DNA of 64,000 bases, taken from the NCBI GenBank assembly GCA_026390775.1, contig JAPLFF010000007.1, positions 310,001-374,000 of the forward strand, written 5' to 3'. Of this stretch, positions 33,451-42,865 are shown piece by piece. The notes under the pieces were generated by a model. It was not told where the DNA came from. It saw only the letters and a list, made by a program, of their open reading frames with translations, and did not search any database. The translations under genes were made by a program, and so were the position numbers. The stretch comes from Ignavibacteriales bacterium (GTDB lineage Bacteria > Bacteroidota > Ignavibacteria > Ignavibacteriales > Melioribacteraceae). The stretch's first letter is position 1, and every line of letters begins with the position of its first letter.

Positions 33451-35361
33451 ATGAAAGAGCTAAGATTCAGAATCATTTTGATTGCAGGCGCAATTGCTCT
33501 CTGTTTATACTTACTCTATCCTACTTACAAAGATTATCAGAACAATAAAACAGTTACTGTTCAGTTAGAAGGATTACAGCAAAGTATTAAAAAGAGCAAC
33601 CCCTCATTCACAAATGCTCAAATCAAAGATATTATAACATCTAAAAAAGACAGCATTCTAACAAACAATCCCGATTATCGTTCAGCTAGAGAAAAAAGAA
33701 TTAAACTTGGCCTTGATCTCCAAGGTGGAATGTATCTTGTAATGGAAGTTAACACTGCTAAACTTTTAGAAAAATTAGCAAAAGATCCTGATGATCCATT
33801 CAAACAAATCTTAAAATCCTCCGAAGCTGAATCAAAACTTTCTGATGAAAATGTTGTTTCAATTCTTGCTAGAAAAATGAAGCAACAAGGAATCAGAATG
33901 AGCAGGTATTTCGGTTCTATACGAGAAGATGATGGTGTAATAACGTCTAAACTTCTTCAACAAGAAGCAGATGCTGTAACAAGAGCTATCGAAATTATTA
34001 GCAATAGAGTTAACCAATACGGCGTATCTGAACCAAGTATTCAAAAACAAGGTTCAAGAAGAATTGTTATTGAATTGCCAGGTATTGCTAGAGAAGAAGA
34101 AGCAAAAAGATTACTTCAAGGCAGTGCTTTATTGGAATTCAAATTAGTTAAAGATGCTAATTTTGCTATTCCTATAATGAATCAAATTGATCAAGCACTT
34201 GCAGGTAAAACAGAAAAAGACTCTGCTTCAGCAAAAAAAGATATTGCTTCAAAAACCGATACTACAAAGAAAGATCAAAAATTAACCGCCGAACAATTTG
34301 CAAAAGAACATCCGTTCTTTGCTATTGCCCGTTTACTCGATACTCAAGGAAGAATAGCAGATGCGTATGTTAAAGAAAGCGATAAAAGTAAAATAAACGC
34401 ATTCCTAGAAAATCCTGAGGTGAAGAAAGTTGTTCCGGATAATATCGAATTCATTTATGATCAAAGACCGGAAAAAGATCCTAGCGGAGAAAAATATTTT
34501 CGAATGTATATGGTTAATAGAGAAGCATCTCTTACAGGCGGAGTAATAGTTGATGCTCAATCCAACATTGATCCTTCAACTTCAGCTCCTGTAGTTAATA
34601 TGCAAATGAATTCAGAAGGCGCAAGAGATTGGGCTCAGATTACAGGATCAAATATTAATAAACGGTGTGCAATTGTTCTTGACGGAGTTGTTTATTCAGC
34701 ACCAAATATTATTGGAAAAATTCCTTCGGGTAATTCACAAATTACAGGTTCCGCTAATCTTGATGAAGCAAAACTTCTTGAGATCGTATTAAAAGCTGGT
34801 GCACTACCGGCTCCTATTGAAATTCTTGAACAAAGAACAGTTGGACCATCACTCGGGCAAGATTCAATAAGTCAGGGATTCAATTCTACTTTATTAGGAT
34901 TTATCCTCATCGTTTTATTTATGGCATTTTATTATAGAACGGGTGGTATCTTTTCGGGAGTAGCATTGATGGTAACTATTTTAAACTTGATGGGAATACT
35001 TGCTGGATTTGGTGCAACTTTAACTTTGCCAGGTATAGGCGGTATAGTTTTAACAATGGGTATGGCAGTTGATGCAAACGTTATTATTTATGAAAGAATT
35101 AGAGAAGAGATTAAATATGGCAAGACATTAAAAGCTGCTGTAGCAAGTGGATTTAAATTATCATTTGCACCAATATTCGATTCACACGTAACATCATTTA
35201 TAACAGGATTAATTCTTTATCAATTTGGAAGTGGTCCTATTCAAGGTTTTGCTTTAACGTTAATGATCGGATTAGTAGTCAGTTTGTTCAGCCAGTTAGT
35301 TATTGTGAGAGTAATTTTTGATTATATGGTTGATAAAGGTTATAAAATTAATGTTGGTTAA
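33451..35361 (+). CDS. secD: Protein translocase subunit SecD
   Basis: The 636-residue product has one N-terminal membrane helix, a large periplasmic domain, and five more helices at the C-terminus. KLGLDLQGGMYLVMEV is the family signature, and GMAVDANVIIYERIREE marks the helical domain. SecDF uses the proton gradient to pull exported proteins through SecYEG. An extra Lys/Asp/Ser-rich segment of about 50 residues (around residues 250-300) enlarges the periplasmic part, as in Bacteroidota. secF follows after 21 bases. Confidence 0.96.
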   Translation: MKELRFRIILIAGAIALCLYLLYPTYKDYQNNKTVTVQLEGLQQSIKKSNPSFTNAQIKDIITSKKDSILTNNPDYRSAREKRIKLGLDLQGGMYLVMEVNTAKLLEKLAKDPDDPFKQILKSSEAESKLSDENVVSILARKMKQQGIRMSRYFGSIREDDGVITSKLLQQEADAVTRAIEIISNRVNQYGVSEPSIQKQGSRRIVIELPGIAREEEAKRLLQGSALLEFKLVKDANFAIPIMNQIDQALAGKTEKDSASAKKDIASKTDTTKKDQKLTAEQFAKEHPFFAIARLLDTQGRIADAYVKESDKSKINAFLENPEVKKVVPDNIEFIYDQRPEKDPSGEKYFRMYMVNREASLTGGVIVDAQSNIDPSTSAPVVNMQMNSEGARDWAQITGSNINKRCAIVLDGVVYSAPNIIGKIPSGNSQITGSANLDEAKLLEIVLKAGALPAPIEILEQRTVGPSLGQDSISQGFNSTLLGFILIVLFMAFYYRTGGIFSGVALMVTILNLMGILAGFGATLTLPGIGGIVLTMGMAVDANVIIYERIREEIKYGKTLKAAVASGFKLSFAPIFDSHVTSFITGLILYQFGSGPIQGFALTLMIGLVVSLFSQLVIVRVIFDYMVDKGYKINVG

Positions 35362-35382
35362 ATTTTAGGAGATTAAAAATAG

Positions 35383-36522
35383 ATGCGACTTTTCGATAAC
35401 TTAAATATTGATTTCATGGGTAAGCGCACTACCTTCTATTTTATTTCTGGTACCATTTTGCTTCTCGGTTTACTCGTAATTATTATCAAAGGAGTACAAT
35501 TTGGTATAGATTTTAAAGGTGGCTCTGAAATAGCGCTTCAATTTGACAACCCAGTTGAAATTGCAACTATTCGAAATGAAGTTGATAAACTTGGTTTAGG
35601 AAATATGGAAGTTAAAACTTTTGGCGGTTCTACAGGAATTTTATTAAGAACTGAACTTCAAGAAATTCCTAAGAGCGTACTTCCTCATGTAAAAGCAAGA
35701 ATTGAAACTCTGATCGGTAATATATATCCGGGCGTTCAAAAAACAATAAAGGACTCAGCTTCCAATTCTATAACATATTCCTTCCCAGATCCGCAAATAG
35801 CATCGGTCATCAGCAATAAATTATTTGAAGCTGGTTATCAAACTGTTCTAGGTTCTTCAGAAGCTTCAAATACTGCTGTTGTTGTTCGTCTTGGTATCGC
35901 AGATGTAATCAAAGAAAATTTATCACAAAAATTTAAAGATAATTCCTTTACTGTTTTGAAAGAAGATAAAGTTGGTCCAAAGGTTGGTAAGGAACTTGAA
36001 CGTAATGCTGTGCTTGCTGTTCTTTTATCTCTAGTTGCAATTCTTATTTATCTCGGATTTAGATTTAAGTTTGCATTTGCTCTAGGAGCTGTTATTGCAC
36101 TCTTTCACGATGTGTTACTTACATTGGGAATTTTTGTTGCTTTATATGGTGTTATACCAGGATTAAATTTGGAATTTTCTGTTACTGTTGTTGCCGCATT
36201 TTTAACACTAGTCGGTTATTCAACTAATGATACTGTTATTGTGTTCGATAGAGTTCGTGAGCAGATGAAGCTTCATAAAACCCTTTCTATAGAAGAGAAT
36301 ATGAATCATGCAATCAATATGACAATGAGTAGAACACTTATAACTGTATTTACTGTTTTGCTCTCAATTATTGTGCTGCTGATATTCGGCGGAGAAGTTT
36401 TAAGAAGTTTTGCTTTCGCTTTGTTTATTGGAATGATAACCGGAACTTATTCTTCAATATTTGTAGCAAGTGCTTTCGTTCTTGAATATGCACATAGGAC
36501 AAAAAAGAATATTCAGTTCTAA
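35383..36522 (+). CDS. secF: Protein translocase subunit SecF
   Basis: The 379-residue product is SecF. It opens with NIDFMGKRTTFYFISG and then QFGIDFKGGSEIAL, the D-x-K-G-G signature. Six membrane helices include LVGYSTNDTVIVFDRVRE, the conserved helix-4 motif with the proton-path Asp. The periplasmic domain is longer than in E. coli SecF (323 residues). A bidirectional terminator follows the stop. Confidence 0.96.
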   Translation: MRLFDNLNIDFMGKRTTFYFISGTILLLGLLVIIIKGVQFGIDFKGGSEIALQFDNPVEIATIRNEVDKLGLGNMEVKTFGGSTGILLRTELQEIPKSVLPHVKARIETLIGNIYPGVQKTIKDSASNSITYSFPDPQIASVISNKLFEAGYQTVLGSSEASNTAVVVRLGIADVIKENLSQKFKDNSFTVLKEDKVGPKVGKELERNAVLAVLLSLVAILIYLGFRFKFAFALGAVIALFHDVLLTLGIFVALYGVIPGLNLEFSVTVVAAFLTLVGYSTNDTVIVFDRVREQMKLHKTLSIEENMNHAINMTMSRTLITVFTVLLSIIVLLIFGGEVLRSFAFALFIGMITGTYSSIFVASAFVLEYAHRTKKNIQF

Positions 36523-36544
36523 TAATTAATTTTTCAAACAATTA

Positions 36545-36572
36545 AAAACCCCGATCTGTATCGGGGTTTTTT
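36545..36572. terminator. Bidirectional terminator between secF and a leftward lipoprotein gene
   Basis: AAAACCCCGAT and ATCGGGGTTTT form an 11-bp perfect stem with a four-base loop. The T run on the plus strand ends secF transcripts, and the A run on the other side gives a T run on the minus strand for the convergent gene ending at 36601. Confidence 0.88.
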
Positions 36573-36600
36573 ATGGATAAAATTATTAGCTGTTCTGATT

Positions 36601-37623
36601 TCAATACTTAAGAGCTTTTTTATATCTCAGAATGCCATTCGTTTTACCTACCAGACCCACGTAACCTTTATTCTTTGCATAATAAGTATAAGTATCGTCT
36701 GTCATAGATTGATTATTACTAGTGTATTTCCTCTGATAAGTATAAACATAACAACTAAAATTACCAGCAGGAGTTTTAAATATTTCACTTGTTGCCAAAC
36801 AAGTATATTTTGTTGTATCCGGTATATAAAAAACTGAATCCCTTACATTAAAAGTCCAGCGAGGTGAATTATATATTTCTCCGGCATTTGCAGGAAATTT
36901 ATTGCCTAATGATTTAATTAATGTTGAAGGTTGATTTCTGAAATACCCACCATAACAATTTAATCCGTCATTATCATTTCTCATAAGCCAGGAATATTTT
37001 TGCGGTTTATTGGTTTGTAAATTAATCCAATTCCAGTAAAATAATTCTATGTTTTGACCTTGATAGTTATAAGTACCTTTACCAATTATTCCCAACCTTG
37101 AAGAATCTCTTGATGTAAATGTACCGGTCGTACCAAATGTTGAATCAATGTACGTCCAACTAATCCCAACATACAAAGGACAAATTACATCTGTGCCAGG
37201 ATTATACTTTGTTACACTACCGCTTCCGTTATGAGAACCCCAGCAATCATTACCATTATAGGTAAACGTAATTGTTGTATTAGAAATTGTTCCCTGACCT
37301 GTAAAACTACCTATGCATGTTGGGGTTGTTTGAGTCAAAGTGAAATTAAACGAATTATTGTTAATTGTTCCGGAGATTGTACCGTAAGCACCTGTTAAGG
37401 CGCTGTAGGTGCCCGATATAGTATTATTCGTCTGGGTAATATTAATTATTATTCCTGTTGGTGTTGTTACTAAATTTGAAGAGATAGTTCCCGTCCATAT
37501 TCCATTAAAATTAGTTTCGCCTGTTTGTACGGGATTGTCGTCTTTACTACAGTGATAAATTGTAAATGATAAAATTATTACAAATAAATAAGAATTTTCT
37601 TTAATCCTTCGTATAATTTTCAT
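36601..37623 (-). CDS. Uncharacterised lipoprotein
   Basis: I choose the ATG at 37623, directly behind AGGAGG, which trims six codons from the longest frame. The 340-residue product has a lipoprotein signal (SFTIYHC) and a mature start of SKDDNPVQT. Residues about 35-135 are Thr/Asn/Gly-rich with I-x-G-T repeats (FNGIWTGTISS, TISGTYSAL, GTISGTINNN), a lipocalin-like repetitive beta-sheet pattern. The C-terminal 200 residues look like a separate beta-rich domain with several Trp and Tyr residues. I recognise no catalytic motif and no sorting domain. It is monocistronic. Confidence 0.75.
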   Translation of the reverse strand: MKIIRRIKENSYLFVIILSFTIYHCSKDDNPVQTGETNFNGIWTGTISSNLVTTPTGIIINITQTNNTISGTYSALTGAYGTISGTINNNSFNFTLTQTTPTCIGSFTGQGTISNTTITFTYNGNDCWGSHNGSGSVTKYNPGTDVICPLYVGISWTYIDSTFGTTGTFTSRDSSRLGIIGKGTYNYQGQNIELFYWNWINLQTNKPQKYSWLMRNDNDGLNCYGGYFRNQPSTLIKSLGNKFPANAGEIYNSPRWTFNVRDSVFYIPDTTKYTCLATSEIFKTPAGNFSCYVYTYQRKYTSNNQSMTDDTYTYYAKNKGYVGLVGKTNGILRYKKALKY

Positions 37624-37803
37624 AGATCCTCCTAAGAACAATCATTTACTTAATAGCAGAAAATTTATATTAATAAATAATTAACTTAAAAAGGAATTTA
37701 GGAGTAGAATATTATTAAACCGAAATAACATTTTATGAATATTAATTCTTGTATAAACTAATTTTATTAAACCATTAAAGCAACACTACATGAGTTTCTT
37801 TCC

Positions 37804-37855
37804 GACCCCACCTTAAATTCCTCTCCTAAATTATGAGAGGGGGAGGGGTGAGGTC
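37804..37855. repeat. REP-like imperfect palindrome
   Basis: GACC-C-CACC (37804-37812) pairs with GGTG-A-GGTC (37847-37855) with one mismatch, and CCTCTC (37820-37825) pairs with GAGAGG (37835-37840) inside. It ends five bases before the stop of the broken phosphatase gene. The C-rich/G-rich make-up differs from the AT-rich surroundings, which suggests a dispersed intergenic repeat. Confidence 0.6.
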
Positions 37856-37859
37856 AACT

Positions 37860-40372
37860 TTATTTTATTTTGATAACGATAGAAGTTACATCATCATATT
37901 GAGGAGTTTTACTGCGAAACTCATTCAATTTTTTTATTAAAAGATTTTGAATTTCCGAGCAACTGCTATTTGAATTATCAAGTAATAATTCTTTTAATTT
38001 TTCTTCTCCAAATTGTTCAAAAATAAATCATTTGGTTTGAATGGAATGGTAATTTCTTCTAAAGAAGATTGAAACAGCTCTCCCCTTTCCAAACCAACAC
38101 CCAATCCTGATGGTTGAAACTCTTCAACAATTTTATTTCGAATTCTAATTAATGGAGTATGACCGGCACGGCAAAATTTTACTGAGTTTTCTGAACTATC
38201 AAAAAAAGCTAATGACACTGTTATGAACCAGTTCTTTTCAATATTCTCATAGATTTTTTTATTCACTTCAACTAAAATTTCGCTCGGTGATTTACCTTCG
38301 GTGCAATAAAGCCCTATCATAGTCTGAAGTTTAGACATATAAAACGAAGCACTTAATCCCTTGCCGGATACATCTCCAATTACAACAAATAATTTTTTAT
38401 CGGAGATTTTGATCAGATCAAAATAATCACCGCCGACATGCATTGCAGGTATCATTTTACCGGCAATATCAAGCCGATCAATTTGAGGAAATGTTTTTGG
38501 AAGAAGTGTCTCTTGAATTCTACGTGCATTCTCCAGATCTCTTTCTAATTTTTGTTTCTCCGCTTCAGATTCATAAAGACGGGCAGTATCTATTGAAATT
38601 GCTGTTTGAGTAGCGGCAGCAATTAACAGATCTAAATCTTTCCCGGCAAATTGAGAACCGGATTGCTTAAGACCGAATAATAAAAATCCAATAATTTTTG
38701 ATTTAATGAAAAGAGGAATTATTGTATAAATATTTTCAGAAAGAAATTTTTCAGATGAGTCTCCCAGCACTTCCTTAAAATCTTGACGTTCAAGAACTTG
38801 TTTCTTCCCAAATTTATTACACTCCAAACAATAATTTGCTACATGGAAGTCATCATCAACAAGGTTCAAATCTAAATCGTTAATTCCTTTATGACGAATT
38901 AGATTAAATAAATTATCTTCATTTTTCAAAAGAAGTCCAAATGTTTGAATACGTAGTGAGTGAACAAAAAGTTCTTGGATCGAATCAAAAATATTCTCTT
39001 TTCCAACTGTACTTGCAATTTCACTGCTGAATTTTAACAATGCTTTTTGAAATGTGAATTGCTCGGGATAAAATTTTTCTGTAAGAATATTTTGGAATTT
39101 ATCTTTAGTAGATTGGAATACAAAAGAAAAAACAACAAATACCGCACCTGCAATCATTACCTGATATTCTGTCCCAACTGCACTGCTAACTAACTGCCCT
39201 AACAAATAAATAACAAAATAATAGATCCCAGCAACAGTAAACGTTGCTACGCCGTAAACAATTGCATTCTTTACAAAATCTTTAATATCCATTAAGGAAT
39301 ATTTAAAGATAGAATAACCAAAAGCGATTGGAACAAGTGCAATTAAAAGAATTGGTGTAAAATATTGGGGATTATTGAAAGCTAATCCTACGATTGGTTG
39401 AGCCAAAAAAGTAAAGTATATTCTTGCAAGAACAGCAATAAGAAATGCAATAAGGATTATCAGTATTGGTTTTCTCTCTTTCTTAGTTGGCAGTTTGTAA
39501 TAATTGACAGCGAGAAGTATAAAAGCTAAAATGAAAAGTGCAAACCCCATAAAAAAAATCGCAACACCTAAAACATTTGAAATAGGTGTTTTCTTTATTA
39601 AAAAATATTCATACCCCAGAATGCAATAGTATATTAAGAAAAAACCGACACTCACTTTATAAAAAATTATCTTGAACCATTTTTTTGATACGAAGGGATA
39701 TTCACGCGGGAAAACACTAAAAAAGTGCACCAGTGCTATAGGAAAAAGAATTACTCCTACTGCTATTGAAAATGCAACTAATGAAACTAAAACCTGACTT
39801 TGAAAAATTATATTATCTACCTGCTGACCACGGTAAACAAGCGCAGTTGTAGAATAGAATACCGAAAATATTGCAACTCTATAAAATAAATTCTGAATTT
39901 TTCCTTCAACTTTTGACATTACAACTACGAAAGCAACCAATAACCAAATAAGCGACATTAGATTTATACTCAAACCGCCTATGTCAATCAATTTTTTTAC
40001 AAAAACTTTTGTTTCAAACTCATTGCCGTTCCTTACAACTTTATAGGTTGCATAATCTCCGTAAGAAATTTTATCGAGTACTTTGGTGGCAACTAATGCA
40101 TTATAAGTTTTTGTTCCATCAATCGCGAACAGATAATCGCCGTCTCTGATGCCTGCTTTCCATGTAACACCATCTACTTTTACTTGTTCGAAAACAATAG
40201 TATTGTTACCATTAATTATTTTTTCGCTCCATAAGCATTCATCATTTGATTGAGCAGTTACATTAAAGATAAAATAGAAGTTAATAAACGATAGTATAGC
40301 AAGAAACGCTGTTGAAATTACAATTAATACTTGCTTCTGCTTCGTATAGAATCTCTTAATGTTATTTAACAT
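37860..40372 (-). pseudogene. PDZ-7TM-GAF-PP2C phosphatase gene broken by an internal deletion
   Basis: The reading frame from 40372 is open to 37994 (792 codons). It encodes a membrane helix, a PDZ-like domain (residues about 60-130), about seven membrane helices to residue 430, a GAF domain and a SpoIIE/RsbU-type PP2C domain with intact MHVGGDYFDLI and GDVSGKGLSA. After KPNDLF the frame runs into a stop (NNLEKKN). One base out of phase, FEQFGEEKLKELLL continues to TPQYDDVTSIVIKIK and a stop at 37860, the normal PP2C end. Compared with the two sister proteins, about 13-14 codons are missing, including the TDG/SDG metal-binding Asp. The phosphatase should be inactive. Confidence 0.85.
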
Positions 40373-42051
40373 TAATTCACCTTTATTACTAAACTTGTTA
40401 TATCATCAGATTGTTCGGCTCCGTGTGTGAAATCTTCAACCTTGAATTTAATATGTGCAAGAATATTTTGAGCGCTTTCTTCATATTTTTGAAGAGCTAA
40501 TGTTTCTAATCTCTCGTCTGAAAATTCTTCCCATTTATCATTCATGGCTTCTGTTATTCCATCTGTAAAAAGAATAATTGCATCACCGCTTTTAAGCTGA
40601 ATAGTTTCGGAGATATATGGAATCATTGTTTCCATAACGCCAAGTATCATTCCGCCTTTTTTAAGTTTTGTAATATTGGAATTTCTTATATGAAGCGGAG
40701 GATTATGACCGGCGTTAACATAAGTAAGTTCTTTTTTATCATTATCAATTATTCCCCAAAAGAAAGTGATAAAGCTTCCCATAATTGTATTTTCAGCAAC
40801 AAGATCATTCATTAAATTGGTAGCTTCTGCAAGTTGCATTTTCATTTTGCAAATTGATTTTAAGAATGCTTGAATGTTCGCCATCAACAAAGCAGCAGGA
40901 ACTCCCTTTCCGGAAACATCGGCAATTGCAAACAAGATTTTATTTTCATCTAATTTTACAATATCGTAATAATCACCGCCAACCATGCGTGCAGATTTAT
41001 TAAATGCAGCCATTTCAAAATTTGAAAATTTGGGAATTGATTTCGGCAAAAGATTATTCTGAATATTTCTTGCAGTCTCCAAATCTTTTTCAAGCCGCTG
41101 CTTTTCAAGTGTTTCTTTAAAGAGACGTGCATTTTCAATTGAAATAATTGCAAGACTCCCTACTGAAGAAACAAATTCAATATCAGATTGAGTATACTGA
41201 AGTTCATTCTTTCTTTTTCCAAGAAGAATTAATCCTTTTGTTTCCCCTTTTATCTGCATTGGTACAATAAGGTCAACGCCTACTTCGGCAAATGGTTTGT
41301 ATTTATCAACTAATTCATTTCGGGTAAGAGGTTTTGTAAAATGGCTTGATTCACATTCTTTGAGAATATTTCTTAAATGATTTTCATCAAATCTATTATC
41401 GAGAAAATGTAAAGTATTGGCTGCGCAGGATATCACAGCATATTTAGAGACAAGCATCTGCCCGATCAAAGAATAGACAAGCATTTTGCTTACCATTTCT
41501 ATCTGCAATATTCCGCTGAACTCTTTACTGAGATCAAACAAAGAACTAAGCTGATTAACTTTTGCATCCAGATTACGATTTACACGTTTTAACTTTTCTA
41601 CCATTATTGAATTCTCAATTGCAGTTGATCCGACATTGAGAATTGTTTTTAAAAAATTAATATCCTCTTCTTCGTAATGTTTGCTTGTTAATCTTTGACC
41701 GAGAATTAATATGCCCTTCAACCCCTCGGATGATTTAATATCCTGAACGATTGGAAAATTATTTTCTTCGATATATGAACTCAACTCACCGCTTGTTTCA
41801 TAATTGTGAATTGTAATCTTTGGAAATTTCGAAATAATATTATTAGGAATACCTTTTGATACTTTCACTTCAAAATAATTTTCATCGTTTAGAAGTGCAA
41901 TCATACCTTTTGTTGTATGAAATTTTCCAAAACAAGTAAGCAGAATATTATTAAGACTGAAATTTAGATCGAGAGTTGAGTTAATAAGGTTGCTGAAATC
42001 AACGAGAGCTGAAAAATTTCTAAGAACTGCATTATTATCTGATTGCTGCAT
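40372..42051 (-). CDS. Cytosolic GAF-GAF-PP2C phosphatase (RsbU type)
   Basis: The 559-residue product has two GAF-like sensor domains (about 10-165 and 170-315), a linker helix ending ETARNIQNNLLPK, and a complete PP2C domain. Metal-binding motifs are MVGGDYYDIV, ADVSGKGVPA, LFTDGITEAMN and SDDITSLVIKV. RsbU-type phosphatases remove phosphate from the serine of STAS antagonists, freeing them to bind the RsbW kinase. There is no membrane segment, so the signal is intracellular. It starts two bases after the kinase gene and overlaps the next gene by one base. Confidence 0.92.
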   Translation of the reverse strand: MQQSDNNAVLRNFSALVDFSNLINSTLDLNFSLNNILLTCFGKFHTTKGMIALLNDENYFEVKVSKGIPNNIISKFPKITIHNYETSGELSSYIEENNFPIVQDIKSSEGLKGILILGQRLTSKHYEEEDINFLKTILNVGSTAIENSIMVEKLKRVNRNLDAKVNQLSSLFDLSKEFSGILQIEMVSKMLVYSLIGQMLVSKYAVISCAANTLHFLDNRFDENHLRNILKECESSHFTKPLTRNELVDKYKPFAEVGVDLIVPMQIKGETKGLILLGKRKNELQYTQSDIEFVSSVGSLAIISIENARLFKETLEKQRLEKDLETARNIQNNLLPKSIPKFSNFEMAAFNKSARMVGGDYYDIVKLDENKILFAIADVSGKGVPAALLMANIQAFLKSICKMKMQLAEATNLMNDLVAENTIMGSFITFFWGIIDNDKKELTYVNAGHNPPLHIRNSNITKLKKGGMILGVMETMIPYISETIQLKSGDAIILFTDGITEAMNDKWEEFSDERLETLALQKYEESAQNILAHIKFKVEDFTHGAEQSDDITSLVIKVN

Positions 42052-42053
42052 GC

Positions 42054-42491
42054 CTAATTTGGTAGATATTTAACTAATATGACTTGGTTTTTATTTCCGC
42101 TGAGAGTAGAGTAATTCACTTCATCCATAAGTTTCTTTATCAAAAACATTCCAAGACCGCCTACCCGTTTCTCTTTGTAATATTCACGTAGATTAGGTTC
42201 GGGAACTGTGTTTGGGTCAAAATGTGAACCTTCATCTGTAATGGAAACGCTGAACTTCGGATCACTAAATTTTATTTTTATAATTATATTTCCTTCAGGA
42301 GAATTTTTATAAGCGTGTTTAATTATGTTGGTGCAAGCTTCATCAACAGCAAGTATTATCTTACCGGTAGTATCTTCAGAAAATCCGCAATGATTCGCAG
42401 CAGATTTTATAAAATCTCTTATGACGGCAAGATTGTCGGTTGTGCTTTTAATGAGAAGCTCTTTCTCAAATATTTTGCTGTAAGAATTCAA
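42054..42491 (-). CDS. RsbW-type anti-sigma factor / serine kinase
   Basis: The 145-residue product is a GHKL ATPase of the RsbW/SpoIIAB family. ILAVDEACTNIIKHAYKN is the N-box with the Mg-binding Asn, ITDEGSHFDP is the D-box region, and GGLGMFLIKKLMDEV the glycine-rich loop. Such kinases either hold a sigma factor or phosphorylate a STAS partner. The STAS gene lies directly upstream with a two-base gap, so they are a natural kinase/antagonist pair. The classical sigma-B partner is absent; the sigma in this operon is of ECF type. Confidence 0.93.
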   Translation of the reverse strand: MNSYSKIFEKELLIKSTTDNLAVIRDFIKSAANHCGFSEDTTGKIILAVDEACTNIIKHAYKNSPEGNIIIKIKFSDPKFSVSITDEGSHFDPNTVPEPNLREYYKEKRVGGLGMFLIKKLMDEVNYSTLSGNKNQVILVKYLPN

Positions 42492-42493
42492 GA

Positions 42494-42847
42494 CTATCCT
42501 TGATCGCCAAATTTGTGAACAGCTTCTTTTTCTTCTTTGTAGAATTCGTACAAAATAGGAAATCCTAAAAGATCGAAAATGTTGTAAACATTATCTTTCA
42601 TGTTGGAAAACTTTATGTCGCCTTTGTTTTCCCTCATAGTTTCCACATAAGCCATAAAGACTCCAAGCCCCGCACTGCTGATATATTTCAACTCGTTGAA
42701 GTTAACAACAACTTTAAACTGTCTTTCATCAAGCAGTTTGTTGAAAATATTTTCGAGCTCGGGCGCTGTGTGGGCATCAAGATACCCTTTCACATCAATT
42801 ACACTTACGGAACCGACACCCCGTAAGTTTACATTGAACTCCGCCAT
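42494..42847 (-). CDS. STAS-domain anti-sigma factor antagonist (RsbV type)
   Basis: The 117-residue product is a single STAS domain. NELKYISSAGLGVFMAYVE contains the phosphoacceptor serine, in the S-S-A-G-L-G setting typical of SpoIIAA/RsbV. Unphosphorylated STAS binds the RsbW-type kinase encoded next and releases its target. A second STAS protein is encoded at 47.1 kb on the other strand. With three phosphatases and one kinase nearby, at least two antagonists can be the switch substrate. Confidence 0.94.
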   Translation of the reverse strand: MAEFNVNLRGVGSVSVIDVKGYLDAHTAPELENIFNKLLDERQFKVVVNFNELKYISSAGLGVFMAYVETMRENKGDIKFSNMKDNVYNIFDLLGFPILYEFYKEEKEAVHKFGDQG

Positions 42848-42865
42848 TAAATATCTCCGCTTTAA

